Source: an uncultured Oscillospiraceae bacterium (GTDB lineage Bacteria; Bacillota; Clostridia; Oscillospirales; Ruminococcaceae). From it: DNA of 64,000 nucleotides. Under the pieces are notes generated by a model. The model was not told the DNA's origin. It was given only the letters and a program-made list of their open reading frames with translations, and made no database searches. Below, in pieces: positions 24,535-33,331 of this stretch (its first letter is position 1; every line of letters starts with the position of its first letter). The stretch is from positions 70,386 to 134,385 of the forward strand of contig CAJUAN010000006.1 in the NCBI GenBank assembly GCA_910584715.1, in the 5' to 3' direction. A program made the translations under genes and the position numbers.

Positions 24535-26217
24535 ATGAAAGCAAAAAAGATCATTGCTATTGCGGCGGCTTCCGCATTTGCAGCCGCAATGCTCTCTGGC
24601 TGTACTACAGATTCCGGAGAGGGAACTTCTGTCGGAGACAATACATCGGCTGAAGCTACAGAAAATATTTCCGGAGCGGCTGATACCGGTACCGGCGAAA
24701 CCGCTGCGGCAGCCGACAAACCTCAGTTTGAACCTCTCAAAGTAATTTATGACGAGATCAAAACAGAGTTCAATAACGATCTGGATCTGTCCGACTATCC
24801 GCTGACGGCAAGCAGCGTTCCCGCTGATTACGAGGCTGTTTTTGAAGCGGAGGCCGGGGAATTTACCGGTAAAACGACAGCTTTTGACAATCCCGAAGCT
24901 TCGGGAGGCGCAGGCGCCAACGGAGTCAACAGCGAGGGTGACAGCCTGACTTTTGTTGCTGATATTGAATATGACGGCTTTTATGACTTGAATTTCGTTT
25001 CAAAAACAAGCGACGGCAGACGTGAGAATTATTTGTTTATAGACGACGAACAGGTTGGTACTATCATGTGCCTGAATTATTCGGGCTTTGGAGACAGCAT
25101 GATGAAAAATGTATACCTGACGAAAGGTTCTCACAGGATAACCGTTAAGCCTTACTGGGGATATGTTGATTACGACTGTCTTAAAATTACTCCTAATACA
25201 TCTGTAAATGTAGATACCTATACGGTTACCGCGCCTTTGTCAAATCCCAACGCGGATGAGAATACCCGCCGTCTCTATAAATTCTTGTGCGATATTTATG
25301 GTAAATACAGTCTTACGGGACAGTATGCCGACGATGGAAGAACATCTACTGAATACAGCCGCATTGCTAAGGAAACTGGCTCACATTTTGCGGTTCTCGG
25401 TATGGATATGTCCGGCTACAGCTCCGGTTCCGTGGCTTACGGAAGTGACTCTAACACTGTGGAATTTGCTTATGACTGGTACAATAACGGCGGTGGTATC
25501 GTTACTCTGTGCTGGCACTGGCATTCTCCTGTGGATTATCAGGTCAACGATGACAAGAACCCGTGGTACTCCTCGTTCTATAAAGAGGGTTCAAAGCTTG
25601 ACCTTGACAAGATAATGAACGGTGAGGACGAAAAAGGCTACGAGCTTCTTATGCAGGATATTGACACTATCGCGTATCAGCTTGAACGTCTGCGCGACGC
25701 GGGAGTTCCCGTTTTGTGGAGACCTCTTCATGAGGCTTCCGGAGGCTGGTTCTGGTGGGGCGACTGTCAGGCGGAAAGCTACATCAAGCTGTGGAACGTT
25801 ATGTATGACAAAATGACAAACGAGCATAATCTCACAAATCTTATCTGGGTATGGAACGCTCAGGACGTTGACTGGTATCCGGGGGACGAGACCGTGGATA
25901 TTGTTGCTACGGATATTTATGCGGGAAAACAAATAGACTCCTGTTACAGCGGAAGCTTTGCTTATCTGGCGGAGATACCGTCAGTTCCGAAGCTGGTAGC
26001 TTTATCCGAAAACGGCTGCGTAATGGATCCTGATAAGGTCTTTACGGGTAACAGCCGCTGGCTCTACTGGGGCACATGGAGCGATCCGTTTACTCTCAGC
26101 AAGGGTGTTCTCAATGACGAATACACCACAATGGAGACTCTCAATAAAGCGTACAACAGCGACCGTACTCTTACATTAGAGGAGCTTCCCGACTTGAAAA
26201 ATTACCCGCTTGATTAA
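24535..26217 (+). CDS. secreted lipoprotein beta-mannanase, GH26
   Basis: Endo-1,4-beta-mannanase-type hydrolase, lipid-anchored outside the cell. The signal peptide ends in lipobox LSGC (Cys22). A Thr/Ser/Ala-rich linker follows, then a carbohydrate-binding region (about 95-220, FEAEAGEFTG, family 35-like), then the GH26 catalytic domain (about 235-555). The acid/base Glu400 is in WRPLHEASGGWFWWG and the nucleophile Glu492 in ALSENG; VTLCWHWHSP is also typical. Start set by AAGGAGG at 24522. Fits a plant-fibre degrader. A terminator follows. Confidence 0.92.
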   Translation: MKAKKIIAIAAASAFAAAMLSGCTTDSGEGTSVGDNTSAEATENISGAADTGTGETAAAADKPQFEPLKVIYDEIKTEFNNDLDLSDYPLTASSVPADYEAVFEAEAGEFTGKTTAFDNPEASGGAGANGVNSEGDSLTFVADIEYDGFYDLNFVSKTSDGRRENYLFIDDEQVGTIMCLNYSGFGDSMMKNVYLTKGSHRITVKPYWGYVDYDCLKITPNTSVNVDTYTVTAPLSNPNADENTRRLYKFLCDIYGKYSLTGQYADDGRTSTEYSRIAKETGSHFAVLGMDMSGYSSGSVAYGSDSNTVEFAYDWYNNGGGIVTLCWHWHSPVDYQVNDDKNPWYSSFYKEGSKLDLDKIMNGEDEKGYELLMQDIDTIAYQLERLRDAGVPVLWRPLHEASGGWFWWGDCQAESYIKLWNVMYDKMTNEHNLTNLIWVWNAQDVDWYPGDETVDIVATDIYAGKQIDSCYSGSFAYLAEIPSVPKLVALSENGCVMDPDKVFTGNSRWLYWGTWSDPFTLSKGVLNDEYTTMETLNKAYNSDRTLTLEELPDLKNYPLD

Positions 26218-26224
26218 CTTGCAT

Positions 26225-26272
26225 AAAAAACAAAACGGAAACTGTTTTAAAGCGGTTTCCGTTTTGTTTTTT
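26225..26272 (+). terminator. terminator after the mannanase gene
   Basis: CAAAACGGAAAC pairs with GTTTCCGTTTTG, followed by TTTTTTA; a strong intrinsic terminator. A-rich flanks also allow function on the minus strand. Confidence 0.92.
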
Positions 26273-26356
26273 ATTATTTATACATATAATCATGTCATTA
26301 TCTATATTGTCATAATAAAAGAAATAATATAATGTAATCTTCAAAATTATTTTATA

Positions 26357-27031
26357 TTATATCCACTTAAAGTTCTCTTTCCCCGCGCCAAGTTCAAAAT
26401 GATATTTTATTATTCCTAAATCCGTATTCGCAAATATTCCTCCGCCGTTATAGGTTATTTTTACGTCTGAACCGCTTCCCTTGATGAAAAACGCCTGCTT
26501 GTTAAGGGCGGTCGGAGCAAGCAGAGCCGTTTTGACTCCGTTTGAAAACCATTGGGGTATTATTGTACCGTCATAGCTGCTGACGGCTTCGGGATTTTTG
26601 GATTTATGCGGAACTCCCTGAGATTCTCCGAAACCGACTGCTATTACTCCTATGAGCTTTTCGGCTTCGCTTTCCGGGACGTGTTTTCTTACTCCGTTTC
26701 TGCTGAAAGTTCCTCCTATCCACCATGAATTAAGTCCAAGAGTTTGAGCGAACAACATGATATCTGATCCGCAATAGCCAAGATTCTCATCGGTATCAGG
26801 GGCGTTTTTTCCTGTAAGTGCAATGTAATTGCGAACTCTTTTTGACATAACAAGTCGTATCGCGGCGCCTAAAGCGTCTGTATTTTCGGTTATCAGCTTC
26901 ATGGACAGCCCGTATTTTTCATTGCATTCGCCGATTCTTTCGGTAAGCTTTTCGATCATATCGGCGGGCAGTTTTTTATATGTATATCTTCGTACCGTGT
27001 GACGGCATTCAGCGGCTTCTTTTAATGTCAT
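26357..27031 (-). CDS. nitroreductase family protein (TM1586-like)
   Basis: FMN-dependent oxidoreductase fold, 224 residues. CRHTVRRYTYKKLP at the N-terminus is the R-x-S/T-x-R-x-F/Y FMN-phosphate region, and GYCGSDIMLFAQTLGLNSWW with IGVIAVGFGE is typical of the TM1586 NiRdase group. The substrate is unknown. It begins 18 bases after gltA on the same strand, and the AAAGGA site lies in that gap, so it is the second gene of the gltA transcript. Confidence 0.82.
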   Translation of the reverse strand: MTLKEAAECRHTVRRYTYKKLPADMIEKLTERIGECNEKYGLSMKLITENTDALGAAIRLVMSKRVRNYIALTGKNAPDTDENLGYCGSDIMLFAQTLGLNSWWIGGTFSRNGVRKHVPESEAEKLIGVIAVGFGESQGVPHKSKNPEAVSSYDGTIIPQWFSNGVKTALLAPTALNKQAFFIKGSGSDVKITYNGGGIFANTDLGIIKYHFELGAGKENFKWI

Positions 27032-27049
27032 AAGTATTGTCCTTTCACA

Positions 27050-28417
27050 TTATCTTCCGGAAATAGGAGTATAATCCCTGTGCTCCTGGACGGCTTTATA
27101 GGCGGGACGGATAATTTTCCCGGCGACAAGCAGCTCCTCAATTCGGTGAGCGGACCAGCCTGAAATTCTTGCAATTGCAAAAATAGGCGTGTAGAGTTCC
27201 GGCGGAAGCCGAAGCATACTGTAGGCAAACCCGCTGTAGAAGTCGATGTTCGCAGATACGCCTTTATATATCTTGCGTTCCTTTGCAATAACCTCCGGTG
27301 CAAGACGTTCTATTTTGCTGTACAGCGAATATTCTTTCTCCATGTGCTTTTCCTCGGACAGGCTTTTCACAGCTTTTTTCAGTATTGCCGCTCTGGGGTC
27401 GGATACGGAGTATACAGCGTGACCCATACCGTAGATAAGTCCCGACCTGTCGAAAGCCTCTTTGTGGAGGAGTTTTTTAAGGTAATCACGGATAGCGTCC
27501 TCGTCCTCCCAGTCGGAAAGCTTGTTTTTCATGTCCTCAAACATCATTGTTACCTTAATATTGGCGCCGCCGTGTTTAGGTCCTTTAAGGGAAGCCAATG
27601 CTGCTGCTATTGCCGAATAGGTATCGGTACCGGAGGAAGTAACGACATGGGTCGTAAAGGTGGAGTTGTTTCCTCCGCCGTGTTCGGCATGAAGAACAAG
27701 AGCAAGGTCGAGTATGTGCGCTTCAAGAGCCGTAAACGAGCTGTCGCTGCGGAGCATGTGAAGAATGTTTTCCGCGGTGGAGTACTCGGGGTTTGGCTGA
27801 TGAATGAAAAAGCTGTCGTTGTCGTGGTAGTACGCCTTTGCCTGATAGCTGTAAACTGCTATCAGCGGGAAAAGCGCAATAAGCTCCAGCGACTGCCTCA
27901 GGACGTTTGGTATAGAGATATCGTTTGGCATATCATCGTAAGAATAAAGCGTGAGCACACCTCTTGCAAGACCGTTCATAATGTCGTTGCTTGGCGATTT
28001 CATAATTATATCGCGCACAAACGTTGTCGGCAGCTGTCTGTAGTCCGAGAGGAGCCTGCTGAAATCGTCAAGCTGTTTTTTTGAGGGAAGCTCTCCGAAA
28101 AGCAGAAGATAGGTGATTTCTTCAAATCCAAAGCGCTTGTCGCGGGTAAATCCCGTTACAAGGTCGTTGATATTGTAGCCGCGGTAATAAAGCTCTCCGT
28201 CGCAGGGAACCGATTTACCGTCAACGGTTTTTGAAGAGATGATCTCGGATATCTCGGTGAGTCCCGCAAGAACACCTTTACCGTTTATATCTCTGAGACC
28301 GCGCTTTACATCGTATTTGGTGTAAAGTTCCTGGTCTATACAGCCATTTTTAGAGCACAAAGCTGACATAGCAAGAATATCCGGAGTGACCTGGGAAAAA
28401 TTGTAACCTGAAATCAT
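27050..28417 (-). CDS. gltA: citrate synthase
   Basis: Condenses oxaloacetate and acetyl-CoA to citrate. Active-site segments LHAEHGGGNNSTF (His near 248), SLKGPKHGGAN (His near 281) and GMGHAVYSVSDPR are all present, as is FYSGFAYSMLRLP. The 455-residue length fits the type found in many clostridia. The AAAGGA site is 9 bases before the ATG. In a fermenting anaerobe it would feed 2-oxoglutarate and glutamate synthesis rather than a full cycle (inference). Confidence 0.95.
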   Translation of the reverse strand: MISGYNFSQVTPDILAMSALCSKNGCIDQELYTKYDVKRGLRDINGKGVLAGLTEISEIISSKTVDGKSVPCDGELYYRGYNINDLVTGFTRDKRFGFEEITYLLLFGELPSKKQLDDFSRLLSDYRQLPTTFVRDIIMKSPSNDIMNGLARGVLTLYSYDDMPNDISIPNVLRQSLELIALFPLIAVYSYQAKAYYHDNDSFFIHQPNPEYSTAENILHMLRSDSSFTALEAHILDLALVLHAEHGGGNNSTFTTHVVTSSGTDTYSAIAAALASLKGPKHGGANIKVTMMFEDMKNKLSDWEDEDAIRDYLKKLLHKEAFDRSGLIYGMGHAVYSVSDPRAAILKKAVKSLSEEKHMEKEYSLYSKIERLAPEVIAKERKIYKGVSANIDFYSGFAYSMLRLPPELYTPIFAIARISGWSAHRIEELLVAGKIIRPAYKAVQEHRDYTPISGR

Positions 28418-28465
28418 TTGATACGTCCTTTCATAAAAACATCATATAAATACTTTACATTGTTA

Positions 28466-28494
28466 ATTATATCATAAAATTTACAGGAATGCAA
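28466..28494 (-). promoter_or_regulatory. promoter for gltA
   Basis: Minus strand TTGCAT (28494-28489), 17 bases, TATAAT (28471-28466). Confidence 0.82.
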
Positions 28495-28630
28495 GCATAT
28501 CCGTGATTTCTCACATAACTTTCACATATTAAAGATCGTGTGATTCCGACAAAATCCGCTTTCGGAAGCAATTCGCATCTGAAAAAGGCTGTATTTGTGT
28601 CCTGAATAAAAATTTTTTAGAAAAAAACTA

Positions 28631-28659
28631 TTGTAATTCGAAGGATTTTGTAATATAAT
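28631..28659 (+). promoter_or_regulatory. promoter for the trkA pair
   Basis: TTGTAA (28631-28636), 17 bases, TATAAT (28654-28659). The 285-base divergent gap with gltA shows nothing else certain. Confidence 0.8.
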
Positions 28660-28702
28660 AAATTTGTATAGTTTTATTTGGAAGGGGAGAACGGCTTCCG
28701 CA

Positions 28703-29320
28703 ATGAATATTTTGGTGATCGGCTGCGGAAACGTCGGTGCGGCTTTGTGCAGCGCACTGTCCGCTCAGGGACACGACGTTTCGGTAATAAGCAGCGATAA
28801 GGAACAGTTTTCAAATCTTTCGGCAGATTTTAACGGTTACACCACTCTTGGCGTTCCCATTGATAAGGAAGTGCTGAAAAAAGCGGGAATAGAGAACTGC
28901 GACGCTCTCGCGGCGGTAACCTCCGACGATAATACAAATTTAATGGTTATTCAGCTTGCAAAACAATTTTTCAGTGTTCCTAAGGTTTTCGCAAGAGTTA
29001 ACGATCCAAAGAAAAACGAGGTCTTTTCCGGATTCGGACTTGAAACCATATGTCCTACCAATACAACTGTGACCTCTTTCTGCGCGGCTATAAACAGTTC
29101 CGCTTCCGCCGGAACTTCTGTCGGTGGACATTCTATCATTATGGAGATAATGGAGATACCAAAAGATTTTATAGGAAAACGTATAAGCGAAATAGAATTT
29201 GAGGATAATGAAACTCTTGTTGCCATAGAGCACGGCGACGGCTCTTTGAGCAGAATGCTGCTTAAAAATGTCGAATTGCAAAAGGAGGACAAGCTTATCC
29301 TTGCAAAATTCGCGGACTAA
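28703..29320 (+). CDS. TrkA/KtrA-type potassium channel regulatory protein
   Basis: Cytoplasmic RCK protein of 205 residues that would gate a Trk/Ktr potassium transporter. The N-terminal Rossmann motif MNILVIGCGNVGAALCSALS (GxGxxG) binds NAD(H)/ATP-type ligands, and a TrkA-C domain (about 135-205) ends the protein. The ATG at 28703 starts the Rossmann strand; AAGGGGAG lies 13 bases upstream, a little far. It is followed by a second, divergent TrkA protein. Confidence 0.86.
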   Translation: MNILVIGCGNVGAALCSALSAQGHDVSVISSDKEQFSNLSADFNGYTTLGVPIDKEVLKKAGIENCDALAAVTSDDNTNLMVIQLAKQFFSVPKVFARVNDPKKNEVFSGFGLETICPTNTTVTSFCAAINSSASAGTSVGGHSIIMEIMEIPKDFIGKRISEIEFEDNETLVAIEHGDGSLSRMLLKNVELQKEDKLILAKFAD

Positions 29321-29340
29321 AGTACGGGAGAGGAATTTAT

Positions 29341-30003
29341 TTGAAGGTTACAATTATAGGCGGCGGCAAGGTAGGGTACTATCTTGTACGCACCCTGATC
29401 GAGCACGATCACGAGCCGACCGTTATTGAACGGGACAAGTCTGTATGCGAGCATATTGCAAACGAAATGGATATACCCATTATATGCGGAGACGCTACGA
29501 AGCTGGAAATACTCGAAGCCGCGGAAATACAGGAATCGGGTGCGCTTGTAAGCGTTACCGGTTCGGACGAAACGAACCTTATCGTTTGTCAGCTTGCCAA
29601 AAAGAAATTCGGCGTTGAGAAGACAGTTGCAAAATCCAATAACCCCAAAAATGTGGCTGTAATGCAGGCTCTGGGAATAGACAACGTTATCAACAGCACA
29701 GACAGTATCGCATCGCTGATAGAGCGTGAGGTAGACACTTCGCGGATAAAGCAGGTTCTTTCGCTTGGCAGGGGAGAGATAACTTTGTTTGAAGTACAGC
29801 TCCCTCCTGACTATATATATGACGGAAAAATGCTTATGGAGATAAAGCTGCCCGTACTGTTCAACATCGTCTCCATAACCCGCGGCGGCTGCATGATAAT
29901 CCCTCGCGGTCAGTCGATGCTGAAAAGCGGGGACAAGCTTCTGGTCATATCTGAATCGAATGTGGTCAAGGAACTTAAATCAGTGCTTAAAATAAAAGAT
30001 TGA
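29341..30003 (+). CDS. second TrkA-type RCK protein
   Basis: A 220-residue paralogue: VTIIGGGKVGYYLVRTL (Rossmann, residues 3-19), DATKLEILEAAEIQE, and a C-terminal TrkA-C domain with SITRGGCMIIPRGQSML. The start is TTG at 29341, six bases after GGAGAGGA; no ATG fits. Two single-RCK proteins side by side could form a hetero-oligomeric gating ring. No TrkH/KtrB channel gene is in the window. Confidence 0.86.
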   Translation: MKVTIIGGGKVGYYLVRTLIEHDHEPTVIERDKSVCEHIANEMDIPIICGDATKLEILEAAEIQESGALVSVTGSDETNLIVCQLAKKKFGVEKTVAKSNNPKNVAVMQALGIDNVINSTDSIASLIEREVDTSRIKQVLSLGRGEITLFEVQLPPDYIYDGKMLMEIKLPVLFNIVSITRGGCMIIPRGQSMLKSGDKLLVISESNVVKELKSVLKIKD

Positions 30004-30038
30004 ACCGATATATTTTTCAGTAAAGGGTGGTAACAGAA

Positions 30039-32465
30039 ATGGCAAAACAGTCGGAAAAAAATATGGCTGACGGCGCTGAAGCCGTCGTTTCCAATACTTC
30101 CAGAAAACGCGGACGTCCCCCTAAGACGGATAAGGATACCGCAAATGCGGCAGTTGCCCAGGAAAATCAGGCAAATCAGTTAAAGCAATCAAAGCAGTCG
30201 AAATCCGACGAGCCCACAACGGCTTCCTCACGCAAATTCAGACCTCAGGAGGAGAACGAGCTTTTTGCGCTGGATATCGGAACGCGTACCGTTGTAGGAA
30301 TAATCGGTCATATGGACGACAATATTTTCTGCGTGGATTACGCCGAGTCGCTTCCTCATAAAAGGCGGGCTATGATTGACGGTCAGATCGAGGACATTCC
30401 CGTGGTATCATCGGTAGTGAAGCAGGTAAGGGAAAAGCTTGAGGCACAGTCCGGCATAAAGCTTTCAAGGGTCGCCATCGCTGCGGCGGGACGCGCTCTA
30501 AAAACCCACAGAACGGAGATGTCCTTTGACATAAAGGACAAGGACAGCATTTCGGAGGACGACGTTAAATCCTTCGAGCTGGAAACCACATTAAAAGCTC
30601 AGGACGAGCTTGATACGGAGATCGCCGACGCTAAGATGTCCTTTTACTGCGTGGGTCACACGGTAGTGCAGTATCTGCTTGACGACTATAAGATCGGCTC
30701 TCTGGTGGGACATAAGGGCAAAAAGGTCTCAATAGAGCTTATCGCAGCGTTTCTGCCAAGTCCCGTTGTGGAAAGTCTTTACGCGGTAACGGATATGAAC
30801 GGTCTTGAGGTCTCAAGCCTTACGCTGGAGCCTATTGCCGCCATGAACATAGTTATCCCTCCGGAAATACGTCTTATTAACGTTGCTCTTGTTGATATCG
30901 GAGCGGGTACTTCCGATATCGCTATCGCCCGCAACGGAAGCATTGTGGCATATGCAATGTCCACAACGGCAGGGGACGAGATAACCGAGGAAATAATCAG
31001 AAAATACCTTGTTGATTTTTCTACTGCGGAGGAAATGAAGCTCAGCAGCTATATGGAAAAAATTGACTACACGGATATTCTCGGCTATAAGCATACCATT
31101 GACAGAGAAGAGTTTTTCTCCAGTCTGTTTACGGTGGTGGATTCCCTTGCGGACGATATCGTCAAGAACATCATCAGCGCAAACGGACAGGCTCCCGCGG
31201 CGGTATTCCTTGTAGGCGGAGGAAGCCTTATTCCGGATTTGTCCAAATATATTGCGGATAAGCTTGAAATACCCGAAAACCGCGTTGCTGTCGGCAAAAA
31301 CGAGGTAATGAAAAACGTATCTTTCGGAAACAGCAAAATAAGCGGTCCCGAATACGTTACTCCTATAGGAATCGGCGTTACGGCAACCTATAACAGCGGC
31401 TATGATTTTTCAGTTGTGACACTTAACGATAAGAAAATGCGGGTTTTCGACACAAGGGCGGTTCGCGTTATAGACCTGCTTACATCGGCAGGATACAGGT
31501 CAACTCAGATAATCGGACGTTCGGGAAGAAACCTGAACTTTACCGTCAACGGCGAAAAGCAGATACTGAAGGGCGGACGCGCTACTATCGCGGAAATAAC
31601 GCTGAACGGCGAAACTGTTTCTTTGGAAACCATTGTAAATCAGGGAGACAAACTTATATTTAAGCCTGCCGAAAACGGAGAAAATGCGGAGGTGAAAATT
31701 TCCGATGTGGCGGGAGACGTTTCTCCCCATAAGGTTTTTGTGGACGGCACGGAATATCCTTTTGGAGTTATTGCTCATGTGAACGACAAGCGAGTTTCAG
31801 GAGACTACAGCATTCAGAATCTTGACGAGGTTACCGTTTCGGAGGTGGAAACGCTTGGAGATCTTATGCAGACTCTTCCGTTTGATACGTCAACGCTTAA
31901 TTTCTATAAGTCCGGCAGACTGCTTACGGTGGACTACTATCTGAATGACGGCGACGATTTGATCACCTCCGATAAGGTTCTCGATAATGAATCCAGAGCT
32001 GGACGTCTTGCAAAGGCTATTGCTGAAAGCTTGTCCTCCGATACGTCGGTTTCCGAAGCAATACATGTAGATAATGCCACAGTATCCGAACCGATGATTC
32101 ACTCTGAGCAAACAGATGAAATTATTCCGCAGCAGATTAATTCTGAAATAAGTGCTTCTGAGGAGACTGTTACATCCGAACAGGATATTGTTGCTGCCGC
32201 TGATAAGTCTCCCGCGGAAGAATCTGCTGAGACTCCTGCTCAGGAAGAGTTTAAGGTTGTACTTAACGGAAAAACCATTAACCTTGAACCGCGTCCAGCA
32301 ACGATGCCTCACGAATTTATTGAGCTTATGGCGATCGCGGATATCGACCTAGACAATCCTCCTGCTGATGGAAATATGATACTTACGCTTAACGGCAATG
32401 AAGTAAGTTTTATGGACGTTATTCATGACGGAGATGTTGCCGTCATTAAATGGGCAAGTCAATAA
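30039..32465 (+). CDS. FtsA-like actin-fold ATPase with AT-hook and long C-terminal extension
   Basis: An 808-residue protein. After a polar, disordered N-terminus bearing an AT-hook-like KRGRPPK (residues 23-29), an FtsA/PilM-type actin fold starts at ELFALDIGTRTVVGIIG (about 74-90) and includes VDIGAGTSDIAIA and FLVGGGSLIPDL. It is clearly not the standard FtsA of about 420 residues: roughly 350 extra residues follow, with repeated small beta-rich stretches (VNGEKQILKGG, LNGKTINLEPRP, LNGNEVSFMDV) and an acidic Ser/Thr-rich linker. Start set by AAGGGTGG. The role is unknown; a cell-envelope or chromosome-linked cytoskeletal function is conceivable. Confidence 0.75.
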   Translation: MAKQSEKNMADGAEAVVSNTSRKRGRPPKTDKDTANAAVAQENQANQLKQSKQSKSDEPTTASSRKFRPQEENELFALDIGTRTVVGIIGHMDDNIFCVDYAESLPHKRRAMIDGQIEDIPVVSSVVKQVREKLEAQSGIKLSRVAIAAAGRALKTHRTEMSFDIKDKDSISEDDVKSFELETTLKAQDELDTEIADAKMSFYCVGHTVVQYLLDDYKIGSLVGHKGKKVSIELIAAFLPSPVVESLYAVTDMNGLEVSSLTLEPIAAMNIVIPPEIRLINVALVDIGAGTSDIAIARNGSIVAYAMSTTAGDEITEEIIRKYLVDFSTAEEMKLSSYMEKIDYTDILGYKHTIDREEFFSSLFTVVDSLADDIVKNIISANGQAPAAVFLVGGGSLIPDLSKYIADKLEIPENRVAVGKNEVMKNVSFGNSKISGPEYVTPIGIGVTATYNSGYDFSVVTLNDKKMRVFDTRAVRVIDLLTSAGYRSTQIIGRSGRNLNFTVNGEKQILKGGRATIAEITLNGETVSLETIVNQGDKLIFKPAENGENAEVKISDVAGDVSPHKVFVDGTEYPFGVIAHVNDKRVSGDYSIQNLDEVTVSEVETLGDLMQTLPFDTSTLNFYKSGRLLTVDYYLNDGDDLITSDKVLDNESRAGRLAKAIAESLSSDTSVSEAIHVDNATVSEPMIHSEQTDEIIPQQINSEISASEETVTSEQDIVAAADKSPAEESAETPAQEEFKVVLNGKTINLEPRPATMPHEFIELMAIADIDLDNPPADGNMILTLNGNEVSFMDVIHDGDVAVIKWASQ

Positions 32466-32469
32466 TTTT

Positions 32470-32498
32470 AAAGGACGGTTATCAAGCCGTCCTTTTTA
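32470..32498 (+). terminator. terminator after the FtsA-like gene
   Basis: AAAGGACGG pairs with CCGTCCTTT around TTATCAAG, followed by TTA. Confidence 0.9.
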
Positions 32499-32555
32499 TT
32501 GCTGAGGCACCTTCAAATTTTCATCTTTTTATCACAAAAAAAGACGGCAAAAATA

Positions 32556-32584
32556 TACACAAACGGCAAAAAATATGCTATAAT
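32556..32584 (+). promoter_or_regulatory. promoter for the ABC exporter genes
   Basis: TACACA (32556-32561), 17 bases, TATAAT (32579-32584) with TGC before it, an extended -10. Confidence 0.75.
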
Positions 32585-32619
32585 TATAATAATTACTAAA
32601 ATTTGAGAGGAATGTTCCG

Positions 32620-33321
32620 ATGAGCTACGTTGAATTTAAGGACGTCTATAAGCGATATAGAATGGGAGAGGTAACGATCGCGGCTTCGGACGGGATAAAC
32701 TTTGAGATAGAAAAAGGCGAATTTGCTGTTATCGTAGGCGCTTCCGGCGCGGGAAAAACAACTGTGCTGAATATGCTGGGCGGTATGGATACTTGTGATG
32801 AGGGACAGATATTCGTGGACGGCAGAGATGTTGCAAAGTTTTCCAAAAAAGAGGTGACTGCATACCGCAGGAGAGATATCGGCTTTGTGTTTCAGTTCTA
32901 TAATCTTGTGCAGAACCTTACGGCAAAGGAAAACGTGGAGCTTGCCACGGAGATATGTACAGACGCAATAGATGCGGAAGAAGTACTTAAGCAGGTAGGT
33001 TTGGGAGAAAGAATCAATAATTTTCCTGCTCAGCTTTCAGGCGGAGAGCAGCAGCGTGTTTCTATTGCGAGAGCGCTTGCGAAATCCCCAAAGCTGCTTT
33101 TATGCGACGAACCTACTGGTGCGCTGGACTACAATACCGGTAAAACTATCCTGAAGCTTTTGCAGGATACCTGCCGCGAAAAAGGCATGACAGTAGTTGT
33201 CATCACCCATAATCAGGCTATAACGCCAATGGCGGACAGAGTTATAAAGATAAAGAACAGCAAGGTATCAAAGGTCACGCTCAATCCCGAACCTGTGTCA
33301 GTAGACACTATTGAATGGTAG
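32620..33321 (+). CDS. ABC transporter ATP-binding protein (MacB/LolD-like)
   Basis: ATPase subunit of a type VII (MacB/FtsX-like) ABC system, 233 residues. Walker A is GASGAGKTT (about 40-48), the Q-loop is in FVFQFYNL, the signature is LSGGEQQR and Walker B is LLLCDEPTGALD. It pairs with the large permease encoded 10 bases downstream. Such systems move lipids or peptides out of the membrane or act by mechanotransmission; the substrate here is unknown. Confidence 0.92.
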   Translation: MSYVEFKDVYKRYRMGEVTIAASDGINFEIEKGEFAVIVGASGAGKTTVLNMLGGMDTCDEGQIFVDGRDVAKFSKKEVTAYRRRDIGFVFQFYNLVQNLTAKENVELATEICTDAIDAEEVLKQVGLGERINNFPAQLSGGEQQRVSIARALAKSPKLLLCDEPTGALDYNTGKTILKLLQDTCREKGMTVVVITHNQAITPMADRVIKIKNSKVSKVTLNPEPVSVDTIEW

Positions 33322-33331
33322 AGGTGAGCTT

